Of a DNA stretch of 64,000 bases, positions 43,222 to 51,927 are shown piece after piece. Source of the stretch: Chitinophaga sancti (GTDB taxonomy: Bacteria > Bacteroidota > Bacteroidia > Chitinophagales > Chitinophagaceae); NCBI RefSeq assembly GCF_034424315.1, contig NZ_CP139972.1, positions 682,001 through 746,000 of the forward strand, in the 5' to 3' direction. Numbering within the stretch: the stretch's first letter is position 1; each line of letters begins with the position of its first letter. The notes beneath the pieces are model-generated. The model was not told the origin of the DNA. It was given only the letters and a program-made list of their open reading frames with translations, and did not search any database. Position numbers and translations under genes: made by a program.

Positions 43222-45375
43222 ATGATTAAACAGGTCTCTATTGCCCTTATTATTTTTTGCTGCTTACCGGGTATCCGCCTCTTTGCACAGGAACGATTTA
43301 CTGTCGGCACAGATCATTTGCAACTTGATTTTGAAGTGGATGGGAAAGGACGATTATTGCAGAAATATTTTGGCCCTACACTCGCAGATGGCGGCGATCA
43401 ACTCCGCCCCCTAGAACGCTGGGAAGCCTATACACCCGCTGGTACCAATAACCTCTTTGAACCTGCCATACAGGTAACGCATACCGATGGTAACCCTTCG
43501 CTGGAGCTCCTCTACAATACCCGCAACACGGTGAAGACGGATGACAACGTAACTGCTACTACGATCACCCTGCGTGATCCAAAATATCCTTTTACCGTAT
43601 TACTGCATGTGAATACCTATGCGAAGGAGGATGTTTTCAAAGTATGGACAGAAATCAGTCATAAGGAGAAAGGAGCAGTGGTACTCGCTAATTTCGCATC
43701 ATCAATGCTACATTTCAATGCACATAAATACTACCTCACCAATTTTCACGGTGATTGGGCAGAAGAAATGAAGATGGATGAAAATGAACTGACCAGTGGG
43801 ATCAAAATTCTTGATTCTAAACTGGGTACCCGTGCAGATATGTACCAGATGCCCTTTTACATGGTTTCTTTAGATGAACCTTCTACTGAAACACATGGCG
43901 CAGTGATGGCCGGTACACTGGCATGGACAGGCAATTTCCGCTTTGCATTCGAGGTGGATGAACTGAATATGCTGCGTGTCATTTCAGGGATGAACACCTA
44001 CGCTTCCCAATATAAACTGCAACCCGATCAGCCGTTTGAAACACCTGCATTTATATTCTCTTACAGTCAGAATGGTCGCGGTACCATCAGCCACAATTTC
44101 CATCGCTGGGGCGCTAAGTATGGTGTGATCGATGGCGAACAGCCACGTACCGTATTGCTCAATAACTGGGAAGCTACCGGGTTTGATTTCAATGAAGAAA
44201 AACTTACTGCATTATTTGGTGATGCACATAAATTAGGTGCAGACCTGTTCCTGCTGGATGACGGTTGGTTTGGTAATAAATATCCCCGCAATGCGGACAA
44301 TGCAGGCCTGGGCGATTGGCAGGAAATGCAGGCGAAACTGCCGCATGGACTGGGCTACCTCGTAAAAACTGCAGCGGAAAATAAAGTGAAATTCGGCATC
44401 TGGCTGGAACCTGAAATGGTGAATCCTGCCAGCGATCTGTACCACCAGCATCCTGACTGGATCCTCAAACTCCCTAACAGAAGTGAAGATTATTATCGTA
44501 ACCAGCTGGTACTGGATCTTGTGAATCCAAAGGTACAGGACTTCGTATACAGCATTGTAGATAACATGATGACTGCAAATCCAGGCATTGCGTATATCAA
44601 GTGGGATTGTAACCGTATGATCACGAATGCCTATTCTCCTTACCTGAAAGACAACCAGTCTGCCCTATATATTGAATATACCCGCAGCCTGTACCAGGTA
44701 CTGAAACGTATTCGTGGCAAGTATCCGCACCTGGCCATTATGCTGTGTTCCGGCGGTGGTGGCAGGGTGGATTATGGTGCCCTGCAATATTTCAGCGAGT
44801 TCTGGGCGAGTGATAATACCGATCCATTTGAAAGAGTTTTCATTCAATGGGGATATTCTTATTTCTTCCCTTCCTTCACCGTGGCAGACCATGTGACCTC
44901 ATGGGGCAGGCAATCCCTGAAGTTCCGCACTGATGTAGCGATGATGGGCCGCCTGGGATACGATATTAACTTAGATAAATTCACTGCAGATGAATGGGCG
45001 TTCAGTCAGCAGGCCGTAGCAAATTATAAACGCCTGCAGCCGGTACTGGCCCATGGCGACCTGTATCGTCTCATCTCTCCTTACCACGAAAACAGGGCAG
45101 TGCTCATGTATGTAGATCCTGCTAAAACTAAATCCGTATTATTCGCTTATAACCTGCATACCCGTTTCGGTGAAAACTTTGCCCCGGTAAAGTTACAGGG
45201 TCTCGATCCGCGCAGGCAATACAGGGTGACGGAAATCAACCTGAAGCCCGGCGAAGAATCTCATTTATATGAACACAATAAAATATTTTCGGGTGATTAT
45301 CTCATGAAGGCGGGTATCAATGTATCTGGTCATGAGCCATTATCCAGCAAAGTATTGGAAATTGTGGCTGAATGA
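43222..45375 (+). CDS. GH36 alpha-galactosidase, exported
   Basis: A 717-residue exported glycoside hydrolase of family 36 with a Sec signal (residues ~1-22, ending LFAQ). Residues ~25-300 are the N-terminal beta-sandwich (GTNNLFEPAIQV), ~310-620 the (beta/alpha)8 barrel (NNWEATGFDFNEEKL, FLLDDGWFG, GIWLEPEMVNP) and ~630-717 a C-terminal beta domain. The nucleophile is the Asp in IKWDCNR (near residue 462) and the acid/base Asp is in ASDNTDPFE (near residue 531). It releases alpha-linked galactose from oligosaccharides or galactomannan. Its stop overlaps the next ATG by 4 bp. Confidence 0.95.
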   Translation: MIKQVSIALIIFCCLPGIRLFAQERFTVGTDHLQLDFEVDGKGRLLQKYFGPTLADGGDQLRPLERWEAYTPAGTNNLFEPAIQVTHTDGNPSLELLYNTRNTVKTDDNVTATTITLRDPKYPFTVLLHVNTYAKEDVFKVWTEISHKEKGAVVLANFASSMLHFNAHKYYLTNFHGDWAEEMKMDENELTSGIKILDSKLGTRADMYQMPFYMVSLDEPSTETHGAVMAGTLAWTGNFRFAFEVDELNMLRVISGMNTYASQYKLQPDQPFETPAFIFSYSQNGRGTISHNFHRWGAKYGVIDGEQPRTVLLNNWEATGFDFNEEKLTALFGDAHKLGADLFLLDDGWFGNKYPRNADNAGLGDWQEMQAKLPHGLGYLVKTAAENKVKFGIWLEPEMVNPASDLYHQHPDWILKLPNRSEDYYRNQLVLDLVNPKVQDFVYSIVDNMMTANPGIAYIKWDCNRMITNAYSPYLKDNQSALYIEYTRSLYQVLKRIRGKYPHLAIMLCSGGGGRVDYGALQYFSEFWASDNTDPFERVFIQWGYSYFFPSFTVADHVTSWGRQSLKFRTDVAMMGRLGYDINLDKFTADEWAFSQQAVANYKRLQPVLAHGDLYRLISPYHENRAVLMYVDPAKTKSVLFAYNLHTRFGENFAPVKLQGLDPRRQYRVTEINLKPGEESHLYEHNKIFSGDYLMKAGINVSGHEPLSSKVLEIVAE

Positions 45376-46859
45376 AATTCAACCTACTGATATTATTATT
45401 TTGTTACTGTACGAATTGGCTGACGGCACAAAACATAGTGCCGAATGCCAGTTTTGAAGAAGTAAATATCTGCACGGAATACATAGCGCCCTGCGCTCCC
45501 TGCGGGTGGATGGCTGTTGCGCCGGAGATGATCAAGATGAAATATCTCTGCAATGGTGCCGCTTTGCAGGGGCAGCACTATGTATCCCTGTTGCAGGAAG
45601 GGCCTGTCGAAAACCCTGATTCCAGGGTATATATACAAACCCGCCTGCTGTGTCCTTTGCAAAAAGGTCAGGCGTATAAGATAAAAGTGTATATGAATAC
45701 GGAGAACTACCCCTTGAGGATCGGGCTTCGTTTCGATACAGCGTTTATCTTTAGTGAGAGTACCGGTTGCCTGCCGCAGCCGGTGAGCGTGGAATTGAAG
45801 GAAGAATACGAGCAAAAGAAACTATGGCATACCAAAATGCCCTGGTATATTTTAGAGAAGACTTATGTAGCAACTAATAATGCGACTCACCTCATAATCG
45901 GTAACTTCAAAGCACCGATCCGTAAGAATGGTTTCTCCGGTTATAGCAATGCGCAGTTACTGATAGATAGTATAAGTATCACTGCCGTCAATGAGCAATT
46001 ACCACTGTGTGCGGATACAGCGGCTACCCGTGCAGCCCTGTACGCGGAGCATCACAGGCATTCTATTCCGGATGACCTGACACCGGGTAGGGCTGTAGTG
46101 CATACGCTGAATGGCAGTCATGAAGGATGCGATACATTGATCCTGAAAGATGACCTGTTCAACCAGGACCGGACAACCATCAGTGAGCGTTATAAGCAAC
46201 AGATCAATGAGGCATTGAAGCATTACAAGGGGGATACGGGTATGCGTATCAAACTGGTGGGGCATGCCTGGCAGGCCGCTTCAGAGGAGTACAACAAAAT
46301 CATCTCTTTTGATAAAGCGAAAGCAGTGGCTACTTACCTGGTATATAATGAAGGCTACAGCTTTGATGATTTCCAGATCAGCGGGGAAGGGAAATCCAAT
46401 CCAAGATATGATACTGCCGATGGTGCGGGCGATAATAACAGGGTAGAGATGATCCTGTGCCATGTAGCGCCGCCACCTGTTTTGGTTGTAAAAAAGCCCG
46501 TACTACCACCGGATACCCTGGTGATACCCGATATATTATTCAAGTTTAACAGCAGTGAGTTAAATCCGGCCCTGCATGCAGCACTTGATAGTTTGATGAA
46601 AAAAATACCCAGCGATGGAAGTGTGCAATTGCAGGTGACAGGCCATACTGATAATGCGGGTAATGATGATTATAATTACAATCTATCATTGCGTAGAGCG
46701 AATGCTGTAGCAGGGTATATGCAGCAGTATGGAGTAGGGAATGATATCCGGCAGATCAGTGGTGCAGGGGAATCCCAGCCGGTAGCGGATAACAAGACGC
46801 TGGAGGGGAGAAGGAAGAACCGACGGGTGGAGATTATTATTTTTCATACAACGGATTGA
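45372..46859 (+). CDS. OmpA family protein with two OmpA-like domains
   Basis: A 495-residue exported protein. Signal peptide ~residues 1-20; residues ~20-200 form a beta-rich, Cys-containing domain beginning NIVPNASFEEVN, which resembles surface adhesin-type modules. Residues ~250-370 are a degenerate OmpA peptidoglycan-binding domain (LVGHAWQAASEEYNKIIS, GDNNRVEMI) and ~385-495 a second, canonical one (VTGHTDNAGNDDYNYNLS, RRKNRRVEII). Two tandem OmpA domains in one chain are uncommon. It overlaps the GH36 gene (ATGA), so translational coupling may tie the galactosidase to a cell-envelope anchor. Confidence 0.85.
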   Translation: MKFNLLILLFCYCTNWLTAQNIVPNASFEEVNICTEYIAPCAPCGWMAVAPEMIKMKYLCNGAALQGQHYVSLLQEGPVENPDSRVYIQTRLLCPLQKGQAYKIKVYMNTENYPLRIGLRFDTAFIFSESTGCLPQPVSVELKEEYEQKKLWHTKMPWYILEKTYVATNNATHLIIGNFKAPIRKNGFSGYSNAQLLIDSISITAVNEQLPLCADTAATRAALYAEHHRHSIPDDLTPGRAVVHTLNGSHEGCDTLILKDDLFNQDRTTISERYKQQINEALKHYKGDTGMRIKLVGHAWQAASEEYNKIISFDKAKAVATYLVYNEGYSFDDFQISGEGKSNPRYDTADGAGDNNRVEMILCHVAPPPVLVVKKPVLPPDTLVIPDILFKFNSSELNPALHAALDSLMKKIPSDGSVQLQVTGHTDNAGNDDYNYNLSLRRANAVAGYMQQYGVGNDIRQISGAGESQPVADNKTLEGRRKNRRVEIIIFHTTD

Positions 46860-46866
46860 GGTAATT

Positions 46867-48210
46867 TTATGCCGAAACCCGGCCTTCATTAACCGGATCG
46901 GCCACCGGTATGGTTGCATAAAACGTTGTTCCTTTGCCCGGCACACTCTCAAACCACAATTCTCCATGCTGCAGGGATTGCAATTCCTTACAAAGCACCA
47001 GGCCGAGGCCAATTCCTTTTTCATTGTTCGTACCAAAAGTCGATTGCGTCTTCAGCGAGAAGATCTCTTCTTTATGTGAGCTGTCAATCCCGATACCATT
47101 ATCCGTCACCATCAGCTTACAGATGCCATCTTTCACACTCAGGCCGATGGTCACATGTCCATTATTAGGTGTGAACTTAATAGCGTTATTGACCAGGTTC
47201 CTGATAATCAGTTCCAGCATGTTATTATCTGCCATCACATACACCGCGGGATCAATTTTGGAGGTCAGTGTCACATGCTTCTTTTCGGCCAGGATCTGCT
47301 GAATGCCCAGTACCCGCTGCACTACTTCGTATACATGTACAGGTGATAGGCGTACCCCACGGCCATCCATCTGCATCTTGGACCAGGTGAGCAGATTCGT
47401 GAGCATATTGGAAGTATTCTTGGTCATGGTCAGCAGTTCATCTCCCAGCATTTTGCGCTCTTCTTCAGACAGTTCGTATTCTGCAATCAGATGCAGGGTT
47501 GTAATGATCGAGTTGAGCGGACTTTGCAGATCGTGGGCGATGATAGAGAACAGCTTATCTTTTTTCTGGTTCAGCTGTTCCAGGTTCGCATTCTGAATAT
47601 CAATTTTGTCGGCCCTGTCCTCTGCATTTTTCTTTTCCCTGTTGTAATTATTACGCAGGTAATTAGTGATCAGGAAGGTGCAGGTCAGGGTTACGAAATA
47701 GCTGGATGCGAGGTCAATGTACCGTTTCTGTGCACTCTGGTAACTATCGGCAATCCAGCTGGGGTGCAGATATTCATTTGTGAGGAGGGCTATAGGAATA
47801 AGCAGGTGCAGGGAGGCCCAGAGCCAGTGTTGTTTCCGCGGACTAAATGCAATCAGCAAATTGAAGGTCAGGAAGAACAATAGGAGGGCGGGACCATGAC
47901 TGCCGGAATTCAGGTAAAATGTAGCGGTGAGGGTGATGTAGCTGACAATGACATAAGCCAGCATACTGACATTGTAAATGCGTTTAAACCGCGAGAGCCA
48001 GAGAAAAAATACCTGCAGGACCAGCAACACCAGCACAATGATCCAGATCGCAGTAATGCCCAGCCACATGTTGAACGGCAACAGCACAGTAAGAAGTGCC
48101 ATGGTGATGACACTGATGGAGTTAAAAGCACGGTTCTCCAGCGAAAACTCCGCCGGATCTCCTACTAGCTTTTCCCACAAGTTGGTAAGTTGACGCAATA
48201 CATTTCGCAA
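46867..48210 (-). CDS. Membrane histidine kinase
   Basis: A 447-residue sensor kinase. Five to six hydrophobic helices cover residues ~30-190, without a large extracytoplasmic domain, so the signal may be sensed in the membrane. A short coiled coil (~190-220) leads to HisKA with FSIIAHDLQSPLN (phospho-acceptor H226) and a HATPase domain with NLVNNAIKFTP, VTDNGIGID and GIGLGLVLCKEL (N, G1, G2 boxes). No regulator gene is adjacent; it is convergent with the OmpA gene. The partner may be one of the orphan receivers in the window. Confidence 0.93.
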   Translation of the reverse strand: MRNVLRQLTNLWEKLVGDPAEFSLENRAFNSISVITMALLTVLLPFNMWLGITAIWIIVLVLLVLQVFFLWLSRFKRIYNVSMLAYVIVSYITLTATFYLNSGSHGPALLLFFLTFNLLIAFSPRKQHWLWASLHLLIPIALLTNEYLHPSWIADSYQSAQKRYIDLASSYFVTLTCTFLITNYLRNNYNREKKNAEDRADKIDIQNANLEQLNQKKDKLFSIIAHDLQSPLNSIITTLHLIAEYELSEEERKMLGDELLTMTKNTSNMLTNLLTWSKMQMDGRGVRLSPVHVYEVVQRVLGIQQILAEKKHVTLTSKIDPAVYVMADNNMLELIIRNLVNNAIKFTPNNGHVTIGLSVKDGICKLMVTDNGIGIDSSHKEEIFSLKTQSTFGTNNEKGIGLGLVLCKELQSLQHGELWFESVPGKGTTFYATIPVADPVNEGRVSA

Positions 48211-48372
48211 TTGTGAGTCTTTATTAGTTAGTCGATTGTCCCTCGGTAGTACTTACAAAGGTCGGGGATGCAACTTAAATATGTTATAACACGAAAATGG
48301 GATAGTATGTTGTTCACTTACAAGTTATTTTATTGGAATGATATTCGCAGTTACCTGGATAAATAATATTTT

Positions 48373-48867
48373 ATGAAAAATATGCTGATAGCAGGCGTTA
48401 TGGCACTTGCTATATCCCTGCCCGGTTTCACTTCTGCACAATCCAAATCTGATGAGAAAAAGACAGCAATTACGAACCTGATTAACAACCAGACCTACGT
48501 ATTTACTGCTCAGTCTTCAATACCCGCAGGCCCTTCGCCTGACAGGCAGCTGAACGGAAATTATGATCTGACAGTGACGAAAGATTCAGTGATCAGTTAC
48601 CTGCCTTATTTTGGCAGGGTGTATACGGCCCCGATGGATCCGACGAAAGGAGGGATTCAGTTTACCTCCACAAAGTTTGATTATAAGGTGACGGAGAAAA
48701 AGAAAGGCGGGTGGACGATCGTCATCAAACCAAGGGATACAGATCAGGCAAGTCAGCTGATATTAAACGTATCTACAGCTGGATATAGTTCATTGCAGGT
48801 GATTGGAAATAACAGGCAACCGATTTTATTCAATGGAACAGTTGACGCAAGGAAGCTGAAAAAATAG
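48373..48867 (+). CDS. DUF4251 domain exported protein
   Basis: A 164-residue protein with a Sec signal (~residues 1-23, ending TSAQ) and a DUF4251 domain, recognised by NLINNQTYVFTAQS, LNGNYDLTVTKDSVISYLPYFGR and TKFDYKVTEKKKGGWTI. This domain is common in Bacteroidota and of unknown function. Length is typical. It is divergent from the histidine kinase and probably monocistronic. Confidence 0.88.
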   Translation: MKNMLIAGVMALAISLPGFTSAQSKSDEKKTAITNLINNQTYVFTAQSSIPAGPSPDRQLNGNYDLTVTKDSVISYLPYFGRVYTAPMDPTKGGIQFTSTKFDYKVTEKKKGGWTIVIKPRDTDQASQLILNVSTAGYSSLQVIGNNRQPILFNGTVDARKLKK

Positions 48868-48998
48868 CTGCCTGAAGATAAAAATGGCAGTCAATCTAAA
48901 AAAGCCTAACCAATAAGTTAAAGTTATCATAAGATCTCCTGAATTTGGCATAGCGGAATGATTATTGTTTTTCATTATATGAACCAAAAACAGGTACC

Positions 48999-49262
48999 AT
49001 GTCTAAGAAGACAAAAGACGGAGTAAAGCAATCCATACAGGAGCTGGCCATGGGGAACTTTAGAAGCTATCCCGAAGAATTTAATGAAGTATCAGGGGAA
49101 ATAAAAGAACACGTTCAATCACTCGCAAATGGTTACTGGGATTCCAGGGACGACAAGGAAATTCAACACGATGAGCATCTGGGTATACGCCTTGAAGACT
49201 ATCAGGCCTGGACGCTTGAAGCATTCGAGACATTTGTGAAACATGAGCATATGGTGAATTAG
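48999..49262 (+). CDS. Hypothetical protein, 87 residues
   Basis: An 87-residue, highly charged soluble protein (e.g. GNFRSYPEEFNEVSGEIKEHVQ, YWDSRDDKEIQHDEHLG) that starts MSKKTKDGVKQ. I do not recognise the family. No signal, membrane segment or Cys. It has a believable start and lies upstream of a strong terminator, which favours a real gene. Two neighbouring genes (DUF4251, methyltransferase) give no functional hint. Confidence 0.6.
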   Translation: MSKKTKDGVKQSIQELAMGNFRSYPEEFNEVSGEIKEHVQSLANGYWDSRDDKEIQHDEHLGIRLEDYQAWTLEAFETFVKHEHMVN

Positions 49263-49314
49263 GTTGAAATTACCTGTTCACATGTTGAACTAAGCTGACT
49301 TTTAAAGTATTAAT

Positions 49315-49356
49315 ACGCAGAAAGGGTTACACTCCTAACCCTTTCTGCGTTTTTTT
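49315..49356 (+). terminator. Strong intrinsic terminator
   Basis: ACGCAGAAAGGGTTA (49315-49329) pairs perfectly with TAACCCTTTCTGCGT (49336-49350), followed by TTTTTT. It ends the transcript of the preceding 87-residue hypothetical gene. Confidence 0.92.
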
Positions 49357-49392
49357 ATATCTTTAAGCCAAAGCACAACCCACTACGTCGTT

Positions 49393-50238
49393 ATGAAAAA
49401 ATTCTCCGCCAGCCGGACAGCCCAGTACATGGCTTTGTTCCGGGCGCTTGAAACCCAGCGATCACATGATAAACTGGTCTACGACCCATATGCCATTCAT
49501 TTTCTTGACCGTGGTTTTCAGATAGCCACCCGTTTAGCCGCATTGCCACTTTTCCATCGTATGATTCAGCGTATTATTCAAAAGAAGATCCCAGGTGCCT
49601 ACTCTTCCGGTATTGCCCGTACGAGGTATATCGATGAACTGGTGCAGCAAGCTGTGAACCAGGGAGTACAACAAGTGGTCATATTAGGTGCGGGATTTGA
49701 CACCAGGGCACTCCGGCTGGATTTCCTGCGCCTGTTGCCGGTCATCGAAATAGACCACCCCAATACTTCTGCTGTGAAAAAAGAAAAGCTGGGTAGTCTG
49801 CCTGCACATGTACAATACCTGCAGCTGGATTTTAATAACCAGGGCCTGGAGGATCTTGCGCTGAATACATCACTGCCTACTGTGTTCATCTGGGAAGGTG
49901 TGACCAATTACCTGCAGGAAGATGCTGTCGCGGCCACATTCCGGTTTATGGAAAAGTTCCCTGCAGGGTCCTATGTGATCTTTACTTACGTGGATGAAAA
50001 AGTATTGCGGGAACCAGGCGCCTATTACGGCGGAGAGAAATTGCTGCATGATGTAGCAGGACTGGAGGAGAAGTGGACATTCGGCTGGAAACCAGGAACT
50101 TTGAGGAAATATTTACATCAGTTTGGATTGGAATTGCTGGAGGATAATAGTGCAGTAGAATACAGCAGGCAATACATGCCGGGGCGAACGGAAAAGGGTT
50201 ATGAGTTTTATCGTGTAGCTTTTGCCGTGAGGAAGTAG
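49393..50238 (+). CDS. SAM-dependent methyltransferase, leucine carboxyl/TIGR00027-like family
   Basis: A 281-residue class I methyltransferase of the PPM/TIGR00027 type. SAM-binding features are VVILGAGFDTRALRLDF near residues 95-111 and IEIDHPNTSAVKKEKL; later VFIWEGVTNYLQEDAV is a conserved family segment. The methyl acceptor is not known; relatives act on carboxylates or unidentified metabolites. It is monocistronic, 30 bp after a strong terminator, with a -7-like TATCTTTA just upstream. Confidence 0.9.
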   Translation: MKKFSASRTAQYMALFRALETQRSHDKLVYDPYAIHFLDRGFQIATRLAALPLFHRMIQRIIQKKIPGAYSSGIARTRYIDELVQQAVNQGVQQVVILGAGFDTRALRLDFLRLLPVIEIDHPNTSAVKKEKLGSLPAHVQYLQLDFNNQGLEDLALNTSLPTVFIWEGVTNYLQEDAVAATFRFMEKFPAGSYVIFTYVDEKVLREPGAYYGGEKLLHDVAGLEEKWTFGWKPGTLRKYLHQFGLELLEDNSAVEYSRQYMPGRTEKGYEFYRVAFAVRK

Positions 50239-50295
50239 GGGATATAATTAATGAAGAAAGTAGTATCTTATATCAATTAACTATAACTACGTTTT

Positions 50296-50742
50296 ATGAA
50301 AACTAAATTGTATTGTTTCCTGCTTTTATTTTGTACCATGACCACACTTTCATTTGCCCAGTCAAAAGAAGAAAAAGCTGTTGCTGCCCAGGTAGAACTC
50401 CTGCGTAAGGCAATGGTAGATGCTGATAAAGCGACCCTTGAGAAACTGACAGATGCAAAATTGTCCTACGGACACTCAGGTGGTAAAATTGAAGACAAGC
50501 CCGCATTTGTTGAGAATATTGTAAGTGGGCATTCTGATTTTGTATCTATTGATCTGACTGACCAGACGATAGTCATTAGTGGCAATACTGCTATTGTAAG
50601 ACATAACCTGGCTGCCGCTACCAATGATAATGGCAAAGCCGGCAATGTTCATTTACATGTATTATCAGTTTGGGTGAAGGAGGGAAGCCAGTGGAAAATG
50701 ATAGCACGGCAGGCGGTAAAACAGCCGGTAGCTAATTCATAA
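50296..50742 (+). CDS. Exported NTF2-like (DUF4440) protein
   Basis: A 148-residue protein with a Sec signal (residues ~1-22, ending SFAQ) and one NTF2-like domain of the DUF4440 type (VELLRKAMVDADKATLEKL, LSYGHSGGKIEDKPAFVENI, VWVKEGSQWKMIARQA). These cone-shaped domains bind or convert small molecules, but the ligand is not known. It is 57 bp after the methyltransferase on the same strand and could share its transcript. Confidence 0.85.
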   Translation: MKTKLYCFLLLFCTMTTLSFAQSKEEKAVAAQVELLRKAMVDADKATLEKLTDAKLSYGHSGGKIEDKPAFVENIVSGHSDFVSIDLTDQTIVISGNTAIVRHNLAAATNDNGKAGNVHLHVLSVWVKEGSQWKMIARQAVKQPVANS

Positions 50743-50947
50743 ACAATGGTGAGTGGAGATGCAGTTGTCCTTATTATAATTAGCATAGGTATTCAATGAA
50801 TTAAAAATACTCCTTCAATACCAGAGCACGTCTCCTTATTTACCCAAACTGATGACTAGTTTCCAGCCCTTGTGGCCTGCCTGTTTTAGTTTCGAACTCC
50901 CAAACCCTTACCGATGGCTCTTTTGGCATGATGGCATAATTTTTCTA

Positions 50948-51000
50948 TTGGTAATTACAAACATATGGACCGGTTACGGTCTTATCTGTTAACCAATAAA
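50948..51000 (+). promoter_or_regulatory. Structured leader before the DUF2383 gene
   Basis: TATTGGT near 50948 pairs with ACCAATA near 50993, enclosing a second stem GACCG/CGGTC (about 50967-50981). The element ends ~10 bp before the start codon, so folding could hide the ribosome entry site. Only seven and five base pairs are involved, so chance is possible. Confidence 0.35.
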
Positions 51001-51010
51001 AAAGTATTTT

Positions 51011-51466
51011 ATGCAAGCGACATTGGAAACCATAGAGATCCTGAATGATCTGGTACAAATCAACAATGACCGCATTGACGGTTATGAAAAAGCGTTAGGA
51101 GAACTGAAAGAGGAAGATACTGATCTGAGAGCATTATTCTCTTCCATGATCAGCGAAAGCCATGAAATCAGACTGGCATTAGGTACAGAGGTCAATGCAT
51201 TAGGTGGCGATATGGAAACGTCCACTACTACCAGTGGTAAAATTTACCGCGCCTGGATGGATGTAAAGGCCCTGTTTACAGGACACGATCGTCATACAGT
51301 ACTGGCTAATTGTGAACGTGGGGAAGATGCGGCACAGAAAGCTTATAATACGGCGCTGGAAGATGAAGAGCTGCCTGCTTACCTGCGGGAAATGGTGTCT
51401 GAACAACAGCAGACATTAAGACGCTCTCACGACCAGATTAAAGCGCTGCGTGACGCTACTGAATAA
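51011..51466 (+). CDS. PA2169-type four-helix-bundle protein (DUF2383)
   Basis: A 151-residue all-helical cytosolic protein of the DUF2383/PA2169 group, a ferritin-like four-helix bundle. It begins ETIEILNDLVQINNDRIDGYEKAL and has Glu/His positions (SMISESHEIRLALGTEVNALGG, AYNTALEDEELPAYLREMV) that may bind metal. These proteins often appear in stress regulons. It has a structured leader and a strong terminator at 51528 and is monocistronic. Confidence 0.85.
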   Translation: MQATLETIEILNDLVQINNDRIDGYEKALGELKEEDTDLRALFSSMISESHEIRLALGTEVNALGGDMETSTTTSGKIYRAWMDVKALFTGHDRHTVLANCERGEDAAQKAYNTALEDEELPAYLREMVSEQQQTLRRSHDQIKALRDATE

Positions 51467-51527
51467 TTGCGTCATGCTGCCCGGATAATATTTGATCAGG
51501 CTTCTTATTTAGTCTATTTTTTACCGG

Positions 51528-51562
51528 ACTTCCTCCTTATGGGAGGAAGTCTCTTTTTATAC
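51528..51562. terminator. Intrinsic terminator between convergent genes
   Basis: ACTTCCTCC (51528-51536) pairs with GGAGGAAGT (51542-51550) around a short loop, followed by CTCTTTTTAT. It sits between the DUF2383 gene (+) and the Hpt gene (-), whose coding end starts at 51557. Confidence 0.82.
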
Positions 51563-51907
51563 CTTTAATTCCTTTAAATCTTCTTCCATCATCGGTCTGA
51601 TCTGCAAAAAAATCCCTTTCAACTGCGCTACCAATTCCTCCAGTTCCCCATCCCAATTCTTTTTTTCCTCCAGTTTCAAAATTATTTCCCTGGCACCCAT
51701 TACCTCCATACTCAGCACGCTGGGTTTCAATTTATGAACTGTCCGTTTCAGGTCATGCAATACCTTCGTTTCCTGCAATAATTGCAGGTCATCAGCATAC
51801 TCTGTCACAGAATTAATGAATAGAGAGATCATCTTATGGATGAACGCGGAGTTGCCAGAGATTTTGTAAAGATAGTTGTATGAATACAGTGCATGATCTG
51901 CTCGCAT
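51557..51907 (-). CDS. Stand-alone Hpt phosphotransfer protein
   Basis: A 116-residue helical protein carrying a histidine phosphotransfer domain. The active His is H58 in RTVHKLKPSVLSM, matching the H-K-L-K-x-S pattern. Such proteins shuttle phosphate from a hybrid kinase to a response regulator. It lies 20 bp after the sigma-54-type regulator on the same strand, so the two are probably one operon and may be phosphorelay partners. No hybrid kinase is present in the window. Confidence 0.85.
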   Translation of the reverse strand: MRADHALYSYNYLYKISGNSAFIHKMISLFINSVTEYADDLQLLQETKVLHDLKRTVHKLKPSVLSMEVMGAREIILKLEEKKNWDGELEELVAQLKGIFLQIRPMMEEDLKELKV

Positions 51908-51927
51908 AATGATTGCAGGTTGTTGAC

